Shown here piece after piece: positions 13,601-25,855 of a stretch of 64,000 nt of DNA (within the stretch, counting starts at the first letter, position 1; every line of letters starts with the position of its first letter). This DNA is from Macrotrachela quadricornifera (taxonomy: Eukaryota > Rotifera > Eurotatoria > Philodinida > Philodinidae). The notes below the pieces were generated by a model, which had not been told where the DNA came from, did not search any database, and saw only the letters and a list, made by a program, of their open reading frames with translations. Where the stretch lies: the NCBI GenBank assembly GCA_022393335.1, contig JAJEKB010020787.1, positions 21,615 to 85,614 on the forward strand. Reading direction: 5' to 3'. The translations under genes were made by a program, and so were the position numbers.

Positions 13601-15233
13601 TCACAATTTACATACGCTGTAAGCGAATGTATGATGTATATGTAAAGACAGACGATATGATGAAAATCAGAGTATAACAATTCAAGAAAGAAATTGATGA
13701 ATAAGACACACAGACATAGGAAAAATTGGTATACTACTAAGAACTTTAACATAAAATAAACTACTAAGTAAATAATATATCTCTTGACATAATCGAAGAG
13801 CATATTTTTGAAGAATAGAAACATAATCAAATTGCTCATAATTTATTCCATAAAAATGTATTTCGTAAAAAAACTGAATAAAAAAAAAAAGTTCAAGAAA
13901 AAATCACAACGAAAAATTGAAACAGCAAACTGATTTATATAGATTAAGACGTTTATTTTACAGCCGCTTAAATATTGCTGATGCGAATAAAAGACAGCTA
14001 GTTAAAATCAAAATTTTATGTTTTTTCGAAATATATACCCAAAATTCTCTTTTGCTTAAATGTTGATTATCAATGCGTAGAATGGTTAACAAGCACGAAA
14101 ATAACATTTGTACAAAAAATATTTGTGCAAAATGTCGTCTATCATTCGAGTGGTTCAGTGGAATTAATGAAAAACAAATATAGTCTGTTAGAATCAGAGT
14201 TTGATACTCTTTCAAAATATTTCCTTAATAGTATTCCTCTAATTTAAATTTTAGTTAGCTGTGACATAATACTTAAAATGCATGAAAATAGTGCCTAAAT
14301 TTAGAAATCAGATCTTTTTGCGGTTTTGCTTACTCGATCAGCTTATATCTCTGAATAATTTGAACTATGTATTTTTTCCTAGTTTTAATTAGTAAAAGAA
14401 AAAGTCGACAGACCATCTTGTAGAGTATATTTGGCTCTACAAAACTCACATATGATACAATCTTTCATATTTGAAATTAACCCTTTTATAGATGAATATT
14501 GCGAAAGAATGGAGAAAAATAGAAAGAAAAGAACTGGCATATGTATACGTCACCTATTATGGAGAATTACGTAAGTTTTAGCCAAAACACAAAGATACCC
14601 AAAATAAAATCCCGTACAAAAGTCATTTTTGGCTCTAGTGGTTATTCAGTTTTCGTTAATCATTCCTTGCCCAGAAGAAAATACTGGTTCTAACTGACTA
14701 TTTTTGCTTCCCATTAGCCACATTTAAGCGACTAAGAAAATGAACAAACATTTTATCTTGTGACTTGCAACGGAAGTTATTTATAGTTTGTTACAATTTT
14801 TCACTCGGTTCGATTATTTCCATAAAACATGAAATACAAGTCGTTTGCCCTTCTGTTATTTCAAAAGTAAAAAAGAAACTTTTCTTTTTGCTTGTCTTGC
14901 TTTACATGTCTTATAATAATAATGACAATAAAATATTGACATAATGTGAATAGTCATGTGGTGTTTTGTATGTGAAAGAAAAACACAAAAAGATTGTTTT
15001 TTTCTATTGGTATTTAAAATTTGGGCTAAAAGCATACAAAATATGTCTATTTTGATGTGAAAACTTTTACAATTATCATTACTATTTTAGCACATGTGAA
15101 CAAATTTCATTTACTCATATAATTATTTATATCTAAAAGAAATTCAACATTAATGTTATATCTCATTGTTAGAATGCAGAAAGATCAAAGAAAAAAATCA
15201 TCGTTGTCATATTATTTCCTTCATCATTACATA
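10625..15233. other. Gene-poor AT-rich interval with weak repeats
   Basis: No open frame here resembles a known protein. Bases about 13305-13350 and 13410-13460 are an imperfect duplication (TTTTACAGAGAAGTAAATTT versus TTTTACAGAAAAGTGAATTT), spaced about 100 bases. A slightly GC-richer patch near 12540-12760 may be decayed transposon sequence. No RNA gene was recognised. Confidence 0.4.
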
Positions 15234-15831
15234 TTAACACATTCACGGCGATTCGATTTTCATAGAAAGTGACATCTCTAAATGCAGTGTATTAGAAAAC
15301 AAGATACACGAAAAGATGCGGCGTGAAAAGCTCTAAAATCTACATCATAAAACGTATTTCAATTGTATATTTTTCATTTGAAGAAAAGGCAAAACTGTGT
15401 GCGACTAATTTTTGAGGTTGACACAATTGATCACACAGAGTTTTGTTTTAGTCGAAAACCAAACGTACACAATTGAAATAAACTTTACAATGTAGATTGT
15501 AGACCATTTCACGCTGCATCTTATGGCATATTTTGTCTTTTTTTACGAAATCATATTATATGATAAAAAGATGAAATAAGAAAAATGGAAGTTCAGATTC
15601 ATATAGAAAAAAAAACGATCATTTCACAACCTTAAAGCTAGTCACACAGAGTTTTACTTTATTTGAAAACAGAAATTACACAATCAAAATAAGTTTTACT
15701 ATGGGAATTGTAGACCTTTTCACGCTGAATCTTATAGTATGTTCTGCTTTTTAATAAAACGTATTTAGAGATTAAAATATGAAATGCAAGGTGGGGCCCA
15801 CTGGTGGGCCTCATCGCCATGAATGTGTTAA
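15234..15831. mobile_element. Family B MITE with TTAA target duplication (piggyBac-like)
   Basis: The element occupies 15238-15827 and is flanked on both sides by TTAA (15234-15237 and 15828-15831). Its ends are inverted repeats, CACATTCACGGCGA on the left and TCGCCATGAATGTG on the right, with two mismatches at most. The TTAA duplication is the hallmark of piggyBac transposases, so a piggyBac-type source is inferred. The interior holds three copies of the GCGTGAAAAGCTCTA-type motif, at about 15320 forward and at about 15492 and 15712 inverted. There is no transposase frame. The open frame 15779-16123 overlaps the right end and is probably accidental. Confidence 0.75.
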
Positions 15832-16469
15832 AAATAAACTATATATATGCATGTTTTCAAATCAACAAATTTCATTCTATCTGTTTGTTTTCTTAGTGAG
15901 TCATAAGTTATTTAATATCATTTATTGTGAAGGACAATACGAAGCAGTAATTATATCGAAAATGTCAACAATATTTCTTTCAGTATTTTCAAATATCAAT
16001 CATATCAATCAAGTTTTCATCATAAGTAACCAAACTTGCAGTAAACGGCTTAGTGGCATTTGCTTCATCTTACCCAGTTTTATTAGTATAAGCTCTTTTC
16101 ATCAACTTTTCGAGTCACAATAATCAATGATGAAAATTATAGTTATTGTTGCATAAGAAAAAAGTAACAAAAAATAAAATATGAAAATGATATATTTTTA
16201 TATCTTTTATTTAATCAATTTTCCAAAACATAACTATTTTCATTCGAATAATCTTTCATACATCATTTATTGATCGTGTTTTTAATTAACCTTAAAAATA
16301 ATAATAAATAATAAGATAATAATGATAAAAATCGGTCAAAAAATAATGTAACTTATACTTTAGTTTGATACATTAATAAATTCGTCGAATATACTGGTAC
16401 CCTTACTTCAAAGTAATACTTCAAACATTCACATTTATATAATCATGATGAATGATGTATTTACTCTTA

Positions 16470-16860
16470 AAGAAAGGGCCTCCAGTGGTAGGACTCGTGG
16501 GGCCCGTTAGCTTCATCTTTCGATAGAAGACAGCCGGGCTTCCCCACGTTTTCAGCACGTGTTGGAACGTACCACCCGAAGACCGGAAAGCGTGTTAGGA
16601 GACTGTAGAAAAGTCTCCAGACTACGAAGAATTGTCTGAATTACACGAAAGCGAAAGCAGAGACGAACTTATGACATTCGACTGAGTGACGACTTTAGAA
16701 TAAGTAACGATACAATGAATTACACGGTTTTTTATACCTCCATCGTCGAATATTGTGTTGCACAATCAACTAGCAACCATTTCACTGCGATTGTGTAAGA
16801 CGAACATTCTAGCATTGTTGATAAGAATTCGACCGAGAAAAATAATATTCAACAAGTGTC
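16470..16860. mobile_element. GC-richer segment, possible solo LTR
   Basis: This patch is visibly richer in G and C than its surroundings. Bases 16560-16854 begin TGTTGGAACG and end ATTCAACA, the TG..CA ends with short inverted repeats typical of an LTR. I do not find a clear 4-6 base target duplication (flanks GCACG and AGTGT), and no coding retroelement sequence is nearby. A promoter or an unrelated decayed element remains possible. Confidence 0.3.
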
Positions 16861-18246
16861 AAAAGTAATTTCATTTTCATGTGACATTATTACTTTATTT
16901 TAATATTTATCAAATACTATTTGTTAACAACTATCTTTTCTTATATTCTTTGATATCATTGAGGCATGCAATCCAGATAGATAAAACTCATTAAAAAAAA
17001 TCGTTAAAATTTCATTACAATATTTCGTTTCCTACTATATTAATAGTTCTCCTTTCTAGAGCAATCTCTTCTCTAATTGTTGACCTTCCCATGATGTGCA
17101 AAGTTCTTATTAAGTTTCATGAAAAGATCTTTCGAGAAAAAATTGAAGAATGAGTGTACACAGACTCATAGCAACTTTAGTATCATACAGATCTTACGGT
17201 CTAAAGATTTACTTTAAGAGAGTTAGGAAATATCAAACGATATAACTCCAAAAATTACCTTAAAAAATAAACAAAATTCAATTGTTTTATGAGTTTTTTT
17301 TCTTAGAATTTCTTGACTATCGAAATTAAGTCATATACCAATCGATAGAACTTGACTTGTTCTACAAAACTGCTTATATGGCATTTTTCATTTATCTCAA
17401 AATGGGAATGAAAAAGTTCAAATATTCGTTTTTGGTCGCTCGTAAAGAATCCATCATTTTTCAGTATTTTGCTCAAATGATCCAGTGGCAAATCGATTGC
17501 CAAAAATAGCTATAAATCTTCTTGTAGTCCATTCGATTCTGCATCGAATCGTATATTGGACTTTTCTTTAGAATATTCTAGCGGCGAAAAACACGAACTC
17601 AAAGATTGACGAAAATCATCATTTTTTGCTCATTTTTCGTAAAGTTTACTGTCACACCATATTTATGTTTTTTATTTTTTTCTTTAATTGTTTTCATCTA
17701 AGAACATAATAAGTAATGAAAAAATAAAGATACAAAACATGGCTTTTCAATCCGATATACTAGTTACTTAATTCTTCATTTCGGTTGTTTTTTTATGTTG
17801 TCTCATTCATTCGTGCACAACATCTCTTTATTTTCTTTCATTTCTTTTCTATGTATATTAAAAAGATAAGCGAAATACAATAAACTTCTCACATTGTAGT
17901 GTTTTCTATATAACTGATGGTTGAAATGGCGCTAGCATATGATGTTTTTTTTGAATTCTATTAAAAAATATTCTCTAATTAAAAGCAAGATATTAAATCT
18001 TGAATGTACTTGTGGATTATCGCAAAAAATTTGAGAAATAAATGTCTGAATTGTTTTCTTGTATAGAGTCTGTTTCTAGTGAAATGGAGGAAGACATGGT
18101 AGACATGAAGAATTCCACGTGTAACTTACAAACAAAACAGAATTATTTCAAACTGTGCAAAACTGTTTAATACTGAGTTTATTCTTAAATAAATTTGAAC
18201 ACACACGAATATCAGAGTTTTTTCCTGTTACAGAAAGATAGACTAG
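16861..18246. other. Interval upstream of the TIR gene
   Basis: No gene was recognised. A pyrimidine-rich acceptor-like stretch ending TTTCCTGTTACAG (about 18222-18234) lies 12 bases before the TIR start codon, so a 5'UTR intron is possible, with its upstream exon somewhere near 18065-18120. The open frame 17303-17503 on the minus strand has no recognisable features. Confidence 0.3.
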
Positions 18247-19518
18247 ATGGATCAAGCAGCTATTATTGAAGAGATTATATGTACAAAAAATACTTTAACA
18301 ATTCTACATCGAGTTTTCATTGCAAATCAAAATTCACTTCAACAATTCTCACCTATTTTCGACTTGATTACAGAGCTCATCGATATCTTAACTCATTCAT
18401 CTCCCAAGCAAATTGAAATGGCCTTATTATCAAATGGGACCAAGTTGACTTTTAGCAAACTTAAAGATATACTTAATGAATTAAGTGATGCAATTACAAC
18501 GAAGAATATTTCGATGATTGATAGTTTAAATGAACAGTTAACCTTATTTGTTGAAAAACTTCGAATGTGTTCGTCGTACGAAACAATTAATGAAGAAACT
18601 GCAGACGAAATATTCAAGAAGCAACTTCTACAGTCACCTATTGATAAGAAGACTAAAGTTGAGTCTGAGCCTCCTGATGCTCCTGAGATGCCCATTTTTC
18701 ACTTTGATGATGAAGATTTATCACCATCTCATTCTGAATCTATACAAAAAGAAGAAAAATCTCCTCGTAGAGATCCTTTTGCACATTTTCGTTTCGCACG
18801 TCGGCCACTTGGTCCTAGTTCTGCGAAGCAAGATGATTATGAAAACACCGTTGAATCTCCTTCATCATCTGGTTCTTCACCTCCTCCACCACCACCGTCA
18901 CAACCCATTGTTTCTCATCCTGTCAGTCATGCTGCCTTAGGTCCTAGTAAACCACTTACAACCAAACCTCGATTAATGATCAGTTATAATCATGCATCTC
19001 AACCAGTCTGTATTGACATTTACAATAGTTTGACAAATGATGGCTACGATGTATGGATTGATTTAAAACAAATGCATGGAAGTACTCTAGTTGCAATGGC
19101 ACAAGGTATTGAAGAATCAGATATAATTCTCTACTGTATAACCGAAAATTATAGTCAATCACCTTATTGTCAAAAAGAAGCTGAATATGCATTTGTTAGA
19201 CAAAAAATTATGATTCCATTACTTTTACAACCAAAATATAAACCAATAGGTTGGCTAGGACTTCTTCTAGGTGCAAGTTTATATATTGACTTTACAAAGA
19301 ATGATTTTACTCAGAATTATGAAAAATTGAAAAAAGAGATTGAAGCACAAGCAATACGTATAAGCAGCAATAAAAATGATGGTCCACAATTAACATTAAC
19401 TTCAACTATAAATGATAACGCACAAACCGATAAGAAAGTTGATAATCCTCCATTGCAGTTACCTAAGACAAATTCAGTATCGAATACAAACAAGTCTCGT
19501 AGTTGTATTCTTTTGTAG
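18247..19518 (+). CDS. TIR-domain protein with C-terminal prenylation motif
   Basis: This is an intronless 423-residue protein. Residues 1-130 are predicted helical and carry no motif I recognise. Residues about 150-235 are acidic, then Ser/Pro-rich with a run of six prolines, which looks like a disordered linker. Residues about 241-369 are a TIR domain beginning PRLMISYNHAS, with YDVWIDLKQM and the SPYCQKEAEYAF segment. Glu311 in YCQKE aligns with the catalytic glutamate of SARM1-type NAD-cleaving TIR domains, so NADase activity is plausible but unproven. The last four residues, CILL (Cys420), form a CaaL box that predicts geranylgeranylation and membrane attachment. The first ATG of the frame is used. 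No partner gene is adjacent, and immune or stress signalling is an inference from the domain. Confidence 0.85.
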   Translation: MDQAAIIEEIICTKNTLTILHRVFIANQNSLQQFSPIFDLITELIDILTHSSPKQIEMALLSNGTKLTFSKLKDILNELSDAITTKNISMIDSLNEQLTLFVEKLRMCSSYETINEETADEIFKKQLLQSPIDKKTKVESEPPDAPEMPIFHFDDEDLSPSHSESIQKEEKSPRRDPFAHFRFARRPLGPSSAKQDDYENTVESPSSSGSSPPPPPPSQPIVSHPVSHAALGPSKPLTTKPRLMISYNHASQPVCIDIYNSLTNDGYDVWIDLKQMHGSTLVAMAQGIEESDIILYCITENYSQSPYCQKEAEYAFVRQKIMIPLLLQPKYKPIGWLGLLLGASLYIDFTKNDFTQNYEKLKKEIEAQAIRISSNKNDGPQLTLTSTINDNAQTDKKVDNPPLQLPKTNSVSNTNKSRSCILL

Positions 19519-21876
19519 TATAATTTTTGTTTTTCTCTCTCGTGTGTAACTTACTAAAATTGAACTTTTGAGAATAGACCTGTAATAGACGAATCAGGCG
19601 TAAGCGTAAAGTCTTTGGATAATGTGTTTTCAGGAATGTTTCAATTGTAATATACTGTTCGTGTCAGCTGAACTTGCAAAAAAATTATTGTTGCTTCTAT
19701 ACATGTGTCATTTTACTTCTAAGAACTTCAGTTAAAACCTTTGAAAGAAAAGACAAAAATAATTTTTGTGATGAGTCATCATAGCAAATTATAACTTTTT
19801 CAGGAGACAGACTTAAGTTACAACTCTATATTCAAAATATATTTGCCGAAAACTTCTTTTTCTATGTTATCGTATTATGCTTTGTGCACATAACTGAAAT
19901 ATAGGGTGTCCCGAAAGTCATCTACCAAACGGTTTTTTCGTATATCTCTGTTACTTCATTTAATTTCATCCACAATTTTCTTTAAATTATAGATGAATAT
20001 ATTGAGTTTCAATTTATCTGAACGATCTTGCGTATTCTTATGCAAAACTATCAACTTTAATCGAGATACAAAATTGTTGCATCAGAAAAACCCTTTGACA
20101 TTCTGTCCTGTCCTGTTTGTTCTAGAAAATTTTGTCTTAGCAATCGAATTAAAGACGTTTTTATAATCGAAGTTTTTAATCTTATATACAGTTATACTGG
20201 GTGTTGCTAAAAGGCAATCACGTTCATATTTCATTCACTGTATATCATAGTGGCAATGTTTCCTTCTAATAGTACAGAGGTAGAAAGAAGGGAATATGAA
20301 TATAATAAAATAGAAAGACTTCATGATTATATTAGTAGCTTTAAATATATGACGATGTCCAGTCTAGCCGCAAGGTTCATTAATTTTTTTTTATAATCTG
20401 GATATCAACCAAAATGAATTCTATTGGTCACGGTATTAGTCCCTTTCGACTTCAGTTAAAATATTTTATTCAATCGTATCTTCGTCAAAATTTTTGCTAG
20501 TCTTGATACCAAGTCAAATGTTTTATTGATCTCTATCTTAGACTGATTCTATCGTAGTTTCAGTTAAAATTAAAATCTCTTATCAGCTCTGGCTTTAAAG
20601 CATAAGAATCGGGTTTTACTTTTAAAATCAAGAAACTTTATTATAATCTACATGAATGATTTCAACTTGTTAATTATACAAATATTCGTTGGAAGGTGAA
20701 CGCCAAAACTAAACATATACAGAACTAGTCTTTTATTCCAATTGATCACTTTTTCGTGTATTACGTTATATGACTCATAATAATCTCTCAGAATTTATAG
20801 TTCTTGAATGCATATGAAGTTCTTACGATTGACCTTAAATCGATGTTACTTCAAGGAATGATTTGTCCTAAGAATAATTCTAAATTTCTTGATTCATTTA
20901 TTTATTCCTAACAAATTAAAGAATTTTTTCAGATCTAAACAAATACTACAACAAAAAATGAGTATTCACACTAAAAATAACAAAACCATAGCAAAAAACG
21001 TTGAATAAAAGAATGTTGAAATTATTATTGAAACAACTTTATATATAATGTCTTTCATGCAGTTAAAAACTTATACATGACATGAAAAAACCATTGATTC
21101 TTGGAAATAGGATCGAAGACTTAGCATTATGTTTTCATTAGAATTTTTAGTAAAAATGACGATTGAGAGAGCCTTCATCAAAATGGAATAATATATATGA
21201 AATGTGTAATGTGATTGTTGATAAAAGCCAATGATAAAGATCGAGATAAATTTTCACTTTCGTATTTATAAGCTCTTAGTATACTCAGCCCTGTCCTCAC
21301 AACGGGACAGATCAAAGTAGAACAGGATAAGAATTTTAACCAATATTTATTTATTTTCTTAACAGATGTTACTCATTCTGGATTTATACGACAGTTTCAA
21401 GGTTAAAAGATTAATTATTGATAGACAATAATTCGACGTTTTTCTTAAACATATACTTAATATCTTTAAGATCAATATGGTTGCATATCGTTCTTAAACT
21501 CTACACATTGCATAAGGTTGTTCCTTTATTTTTAACAAACAACACAAGACACAAAATACATACTGATAAGATAGTAGCTATTTTATTTGATATTGGTTCT
21601 CATCATATCTTAAAAAAACGTAACTCTATTGGAAATAATTGAGTAGAAGTGATAAATTTTCTTATATAAAACATAAATACATTCATACATAAAAGAAAGA
21701 TTTATTTAATTTCTGTTTTCATTTAATTTCTTTCAAATAGGATTGTAAAATAAGACAAAGATATAAAATACTCAGTAAAATTTTTGTTCAAAAATAAAAA
21801 AAAAAACTATCACAGAAAATTATATCAAATTTGCTCAATAACATGTATTAACAAGAAACAAAGTATCATTTCTTTA
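19519..21876. other. Gene-poor interval with transposon-end-like sequences
   Basis: At about 19903-19945 the sequence GGGTGTCCCGAAAGTC resembles the end of mariner-family elements, but no matching inverted end was found. GGGTGTTGCTAAAAGGCAAT near 20199 is a second end-like sequence. Open frames here (for example 21418-21642) lack protein features. Nothing else was recognised. Confidence 0.35.
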
Positions 21877-24219
21877 TTAAGCTGATTTCGTTTGATTAAA
21901 TTGATTTCGCCTCCATAACCATCTATGACGTATATTGTTTACATTACATGATTGCATCTGAATATGTCTGTTATTGTCAGATAATGCCACGCATAATTTC
22001 GAATTTGGATGATATAATTGATTGTTCTAGAAAATACTCCTTATGTAAATAAAACTATCCGAGAAATAAATAAATATGAATAGAAAACAAACCTCATTAT
22101 AAATCCATTGTTGATTTCCTTTCTTTCCATGACATGAAACAATAATAATTTTATCATCTTTATTAACATCTGTTATTCCACCTGTATATTCTAAACATCC
22201 TTCATCTCGACGAATCTCACCCAATTTACTCAACATAAAAAACTACACCAAACTATTAAATATAACCAAAAGAATTTTTATATATACCTGATTACCGCCT
22301 TGACTATGGCATAGATAACCAATTATTGGTTTATGAAAATTCGTAACATCAGTACTTCCATCAATACAGAACGTTGTTTCCACATTTCGAATCTAAACAA
22401 TATCAATTTATCATTTAATTATAAATGATAGAAAAAATTGAACTATATATAGTTTTAACTTGTATCATTTACACACCTCACCATCTGCTATTGGATCTTC
22501 TGGAATAACTAGTTCAGGATAAATCTCAGTTAAATACCATTTAAATGATTTACATTGTAATTTTTGTCGAAGTGATTTACGTAAAGTAACATCACCATAA
22601 TCACCCTTAACAAAATAAAATAATAATATTTTAGAAATAAAAAAATGAAAAAGAAAATCTTACTAAAAAAAAATTAAATTTTCGATAATAAAATTTCTAA
22701 GTAAAAAATTATATAATATTTAATTATTATAAATTAATATATTTTCTTTTTTATACTTTATATTCATCAAGCCAAACTTCAACAAGTCGAATAGTATTTT
22801 TCTTAATAACATTTACTCCAGTTAACCATTTATAAGGAGATCGTTTACGAAATATATGTCCAACATGTGAACAAGGAGCAGTTAATAAAGTGCCTACATA
22901 AAATAATTAACATAAAAATAAATATTACTATATTTACCTCCACACATCCATATACGAAAAGATATTTCCAGATTTTCACCACCCCATATGTCCATACCGG
23001 CATCATCTATAATTAAAACAAAAGATTAATAACTAAAATAAATTTCAAGAGGAAAAAAAATGATTACATAGAAATACGCTTACATGTTCCTAAATAATCA
23101 AAGTAATGTTTACTTATAGCAAAAAGTCCTCCAGCCATAGTTGGGGATCTCACTAATTCTAAAGGATGTTTTAATCTTTTTCGTTCTCGTTCAGGTACAA
23201 CATGCCAATGAAAACGTAAATTCCAATCAAATCCACCAACCATTAATGAACCACCACCACGATATTGAAATGTTGTATCATCAATAACATCAATAACAGG
23301 TGTTACAACTGTTGTGTAATTTTGTGATATTGGATCAAGTAATGGTTCAAGCCAACCTTCTGTAACTTCAATATGTGAATCGAGAAAAACAATAGCATCA
23401 CCTTTAACAACAGCAGCACCTGCTAAACGTGAACGTATTAAACCTTCACGTTTTTGTTGTCGAACTATTGAAACTATTTTAAGATATTTTATATAATCAT
23501 CCAATGGTTTTTTTAAATGTTCTATTGAGAAAAAAAACAAACACAATAAATTTTTTTTTCTTTTTTAAAATACACAAATAAAAAAGAAAATTTTTCTTAC
23601 CCACATCAGAAAAATCATCAACAAGAATAATTTCTTTTAATAAATCTATAGGACTACGATCAATAATCGAATGTATAGATCTTAATAATACGGACCATGC
23701 TTCATTATGAAAACACATAACAATACTTGCCGTTATTCGTGGTGCTTTATATTCAATTTTTCGACAACCTGAATCACGTACATCAGGTAAACTACGATGT
23801 ATTGATATTAAATCACTAACATATGCATTAAAAGCATTCTTTTCAAAACCAGCCTCATATTTTTGAAGATCAGTAGGTAATAATCTAGTTTTATTAATTT
23901 CAACTGCTTTACCCATTTCACCTGGAGCATTTAAATCAACATTTGGTGCTATTAATTGTTGTGGTTCATCATGTATAACATGAATTTCTTCTTGTTTTGA
24001 TTCTTTTTTAACTATTTTTTTAATAAGATTAATAGCATCACCTGGATTAACATTAATTTTTACATGTTTACTAATATTTTCAATTTTAGATGATTGTATA
24101 TTAATAATTGAAGTTTCTCGTAAATCATTTGATATTAAATATATAAGAGCAATTAAAAACCAAACAGTAGGTACACAAAGAGTAAGATGAAATATGTAAC
24201 GACGAATTAAAATACGCAT
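21877..24219 (-). CDS. GALNT: Polypeptide N-acetylgalactosaminyltransferase (mucin-type O-glycosylation)
   Basis: Transfers GalNAc from UDP-GalNAc to Ser/Thr of proteins in the Golgi. Eight exons with consistent phases: 24219-23601, 23521-23084, 23006-22938, 22893-22757, 22605-22477, 22392-22288, 22242-22093, 22026-21877; together they encode 598 residues. Residues about 11-30 form a signal-anchor membrane segment, followed by a stem rich in Lys and Ile. The GT27 catalytic domain begins near [18 protein letters not shown] and has IILVDDFSD, the metal-binding DSH motif (FLDSHIEV), [10 protein letters not shown] and the CSHVGHIFR block. A C-terminal ricin-type lectin domain follows ([19 protein letters not shown]). 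Length and motif order are normal for the family and nothing is missing. The paralogue group cannot be settled by eye. Confidence 0.93.
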
Positions 24220-24832
24220 GATTTATATATATCTTATTTGTTAACATTATTCGCCATAGTCATTTTTATTGAAATCTAACACAAAATCGATATCTGCAAA
24301 AAAAATGTTTTCGAATTATTTTATTCTAGTATATAAAAAAAACAAACAAATTCAACGTGGTTTGAGATACAGACATGACCGTACACTTGTTTGCACGTTA
24401 TGGATCAATGAGAATACTTAGATAACTGATATAGTTATGCATATTGTTCTTTACCTTCATTCGCATTAAAGTAAGGTAGCTATAATGTACCTTTTTTTCA
24501 TGTCTTCACCTCGTTTCAATCTGTCTATCAATCGAATACACGATTACACAAAATATAATGAAAATAAGATGAAAAATAGTCTCGAATATTTATGTCGATT
24601 GACATTCTTTCTAATTTGTCTTGAAAAAATGTAGTAATACTAACCTATATATCTTAATTCTTGATTTTGAAATGAATCTTTTACACAAATATCTTTATCT
24701 TTTACTTTCCAAGTTATTTGATAAAAAGAACAATTTACGTATCAATATCGATTAATCAATAAAATGAGAGATTCATTGAATATATTAATAAAATAAAAAT
24801 AACAACAAAAAAAAAAAAAAAACGTTTTTTTC

Positions 24833-25441
24833 TTATGAAATATCTTGACGTTTCGGTGGTCGTACTACTGAATTTCTTATAATACAATCTTTCATCCAAT
24901 TAATTGATTCATTAATACCATCACCTGATAACGCTGAACAAGCTAAAACCATACAATCTCGTACACCAATTTTCGATGTTGAACGATTAAATATACGTTT
25001 TATTTCCGGTACATTCATACATTGTTCAATATCTTGTTTATTGCATGAAACTAATAATGGTACATTTGTTAATTGTTCTGATTGAATCATTTTATCAAAT
25101 GTTAACCATGATTCTTCTAAACGTTGTCGATCAGCACTATCAATTATATAAATAATACCATGACAATCAGCATAATATTTATCCCATAATGATTGTAATT
25201 CTTCTTGTCCACCTAAATCCCAAAAATTTAGACGAATATTTCCAATATCAATTGTACCAATATTACAACCAACAGTTGTAGTTATTTTTGATGGATTCAT
25301 CATTTTATAATTGGGACAATATTTAGTTTTTGTTTGTTCAAGATATGTTGTCTTTCCGGCATTATCAAGACCAACAATAAGAATATAATAATCATCTTTT
25401 TGTGTTAAATATTGATAAAGTCCTGTTAATAATGTCCACAT
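24833..25441 (-). CDS. ARFRP1: ARFRP1, Arf-related GTPase of the trans-Golgi
   Basis: Small GTPase of 202 residues, encoded without introns. In animals ARFRP1 sits at the trans-Golgi and helps recruit ARL1 and golgins. The P-loop GLDNAGKT is at residues 24-31, switch II reads WDLGGQEELQSLWDKYYADC, and the guanine-specificity motif is CNKQD. The start MWTLL at 25441 is chosen because it aligns with the start of animal ARFRP1 (M-x-TLLxGLY). The open frame extends 44 codons further upstream without family resemblance. There is no Gly at position 2, as expected for ARFRP1, which is not myristoylated. The C-terminal RPPKRQDIS also fits. An A-run of about 20 bases follows the gene. An ARL1 or ARF identity is less likely. 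Confidence 0.92.
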   Translation of the reverse strand: MWTLLTGLYQYLTQKDDYYILIVGLDNAGKTTYLEQTKTKYCPNYKMMNPSKITTTVGCNIGTIDIGNIRLNFWDLGGQEELQSLWDKYYADCHGIIYIIDSADRQRLEESWLTFDKMIQSEQLTNVPLLVSCNKQDIEQCMNVPEIKRIFNRSTSKIGVRDCMVLACSALSGDGINESINWMKDCIIRNSVVRPPKRQDIS

Positions 25442-25855
25442 AATCAAGACCTCTTTCACTCTTTTCTTTTCGTTGATTCGTATCAGGTGTACGTGTTCCT
25501 TTCGAGTCAATAAATAACATAACTTAATAAATATTATATCAAACAAATCAGATTGAATAATTATAGATGTCACTTGAATATGATTTAATGCATTCCAACA
25601 GGATTTAATACATACAAATATGTACTGGACAATTAAAGCTAATTATTTGATGAATAAAATTTGTAAAGTTAGTAAAAATAGATTTTTATTATTTAATAGT
25701 CTTTTTCAATTGACCATTTTCATCAGATTCTTTATTTTCCATAGCATATTAAATCAAAGAAAAAGAAGAATATTTATATTCTTTTGAGATCTTCAAAAAA
25801 AAACATTTTAATGTTTATATATTATGAAAATTTTACAAAAAAACCAAAAAATTGA

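Noticed and set aside
15779..16123. Plus-strand open frame of 114 codons
   Set aside because: It starts inside the right end of the TTAA-flanked MITE and has no protein-family features.
18548..18940. Second open frame inside the TIR gene
   Set aside because: It lies in a shifted frame of the same strand, with a composition (Leu/His-rich) expected from reading Ser/Pro codons out of frame.
19902..20230. Two mariner-end-like sequences as a complete element
   Set aside because: GGGTGTCCCGAAAGTC and GGGTGTTGCTAAAAGG point in the same direction and are not inverted copies, so no element can be bounded.
24800..24824. A-run of about 20 bases after ARFRP1 as a sign of retroposition
   Set aside because: ARFRP1 is transcribed from the minus strand, so the run reads as T after its stop and cannot be a poly(A) tail of that gene.
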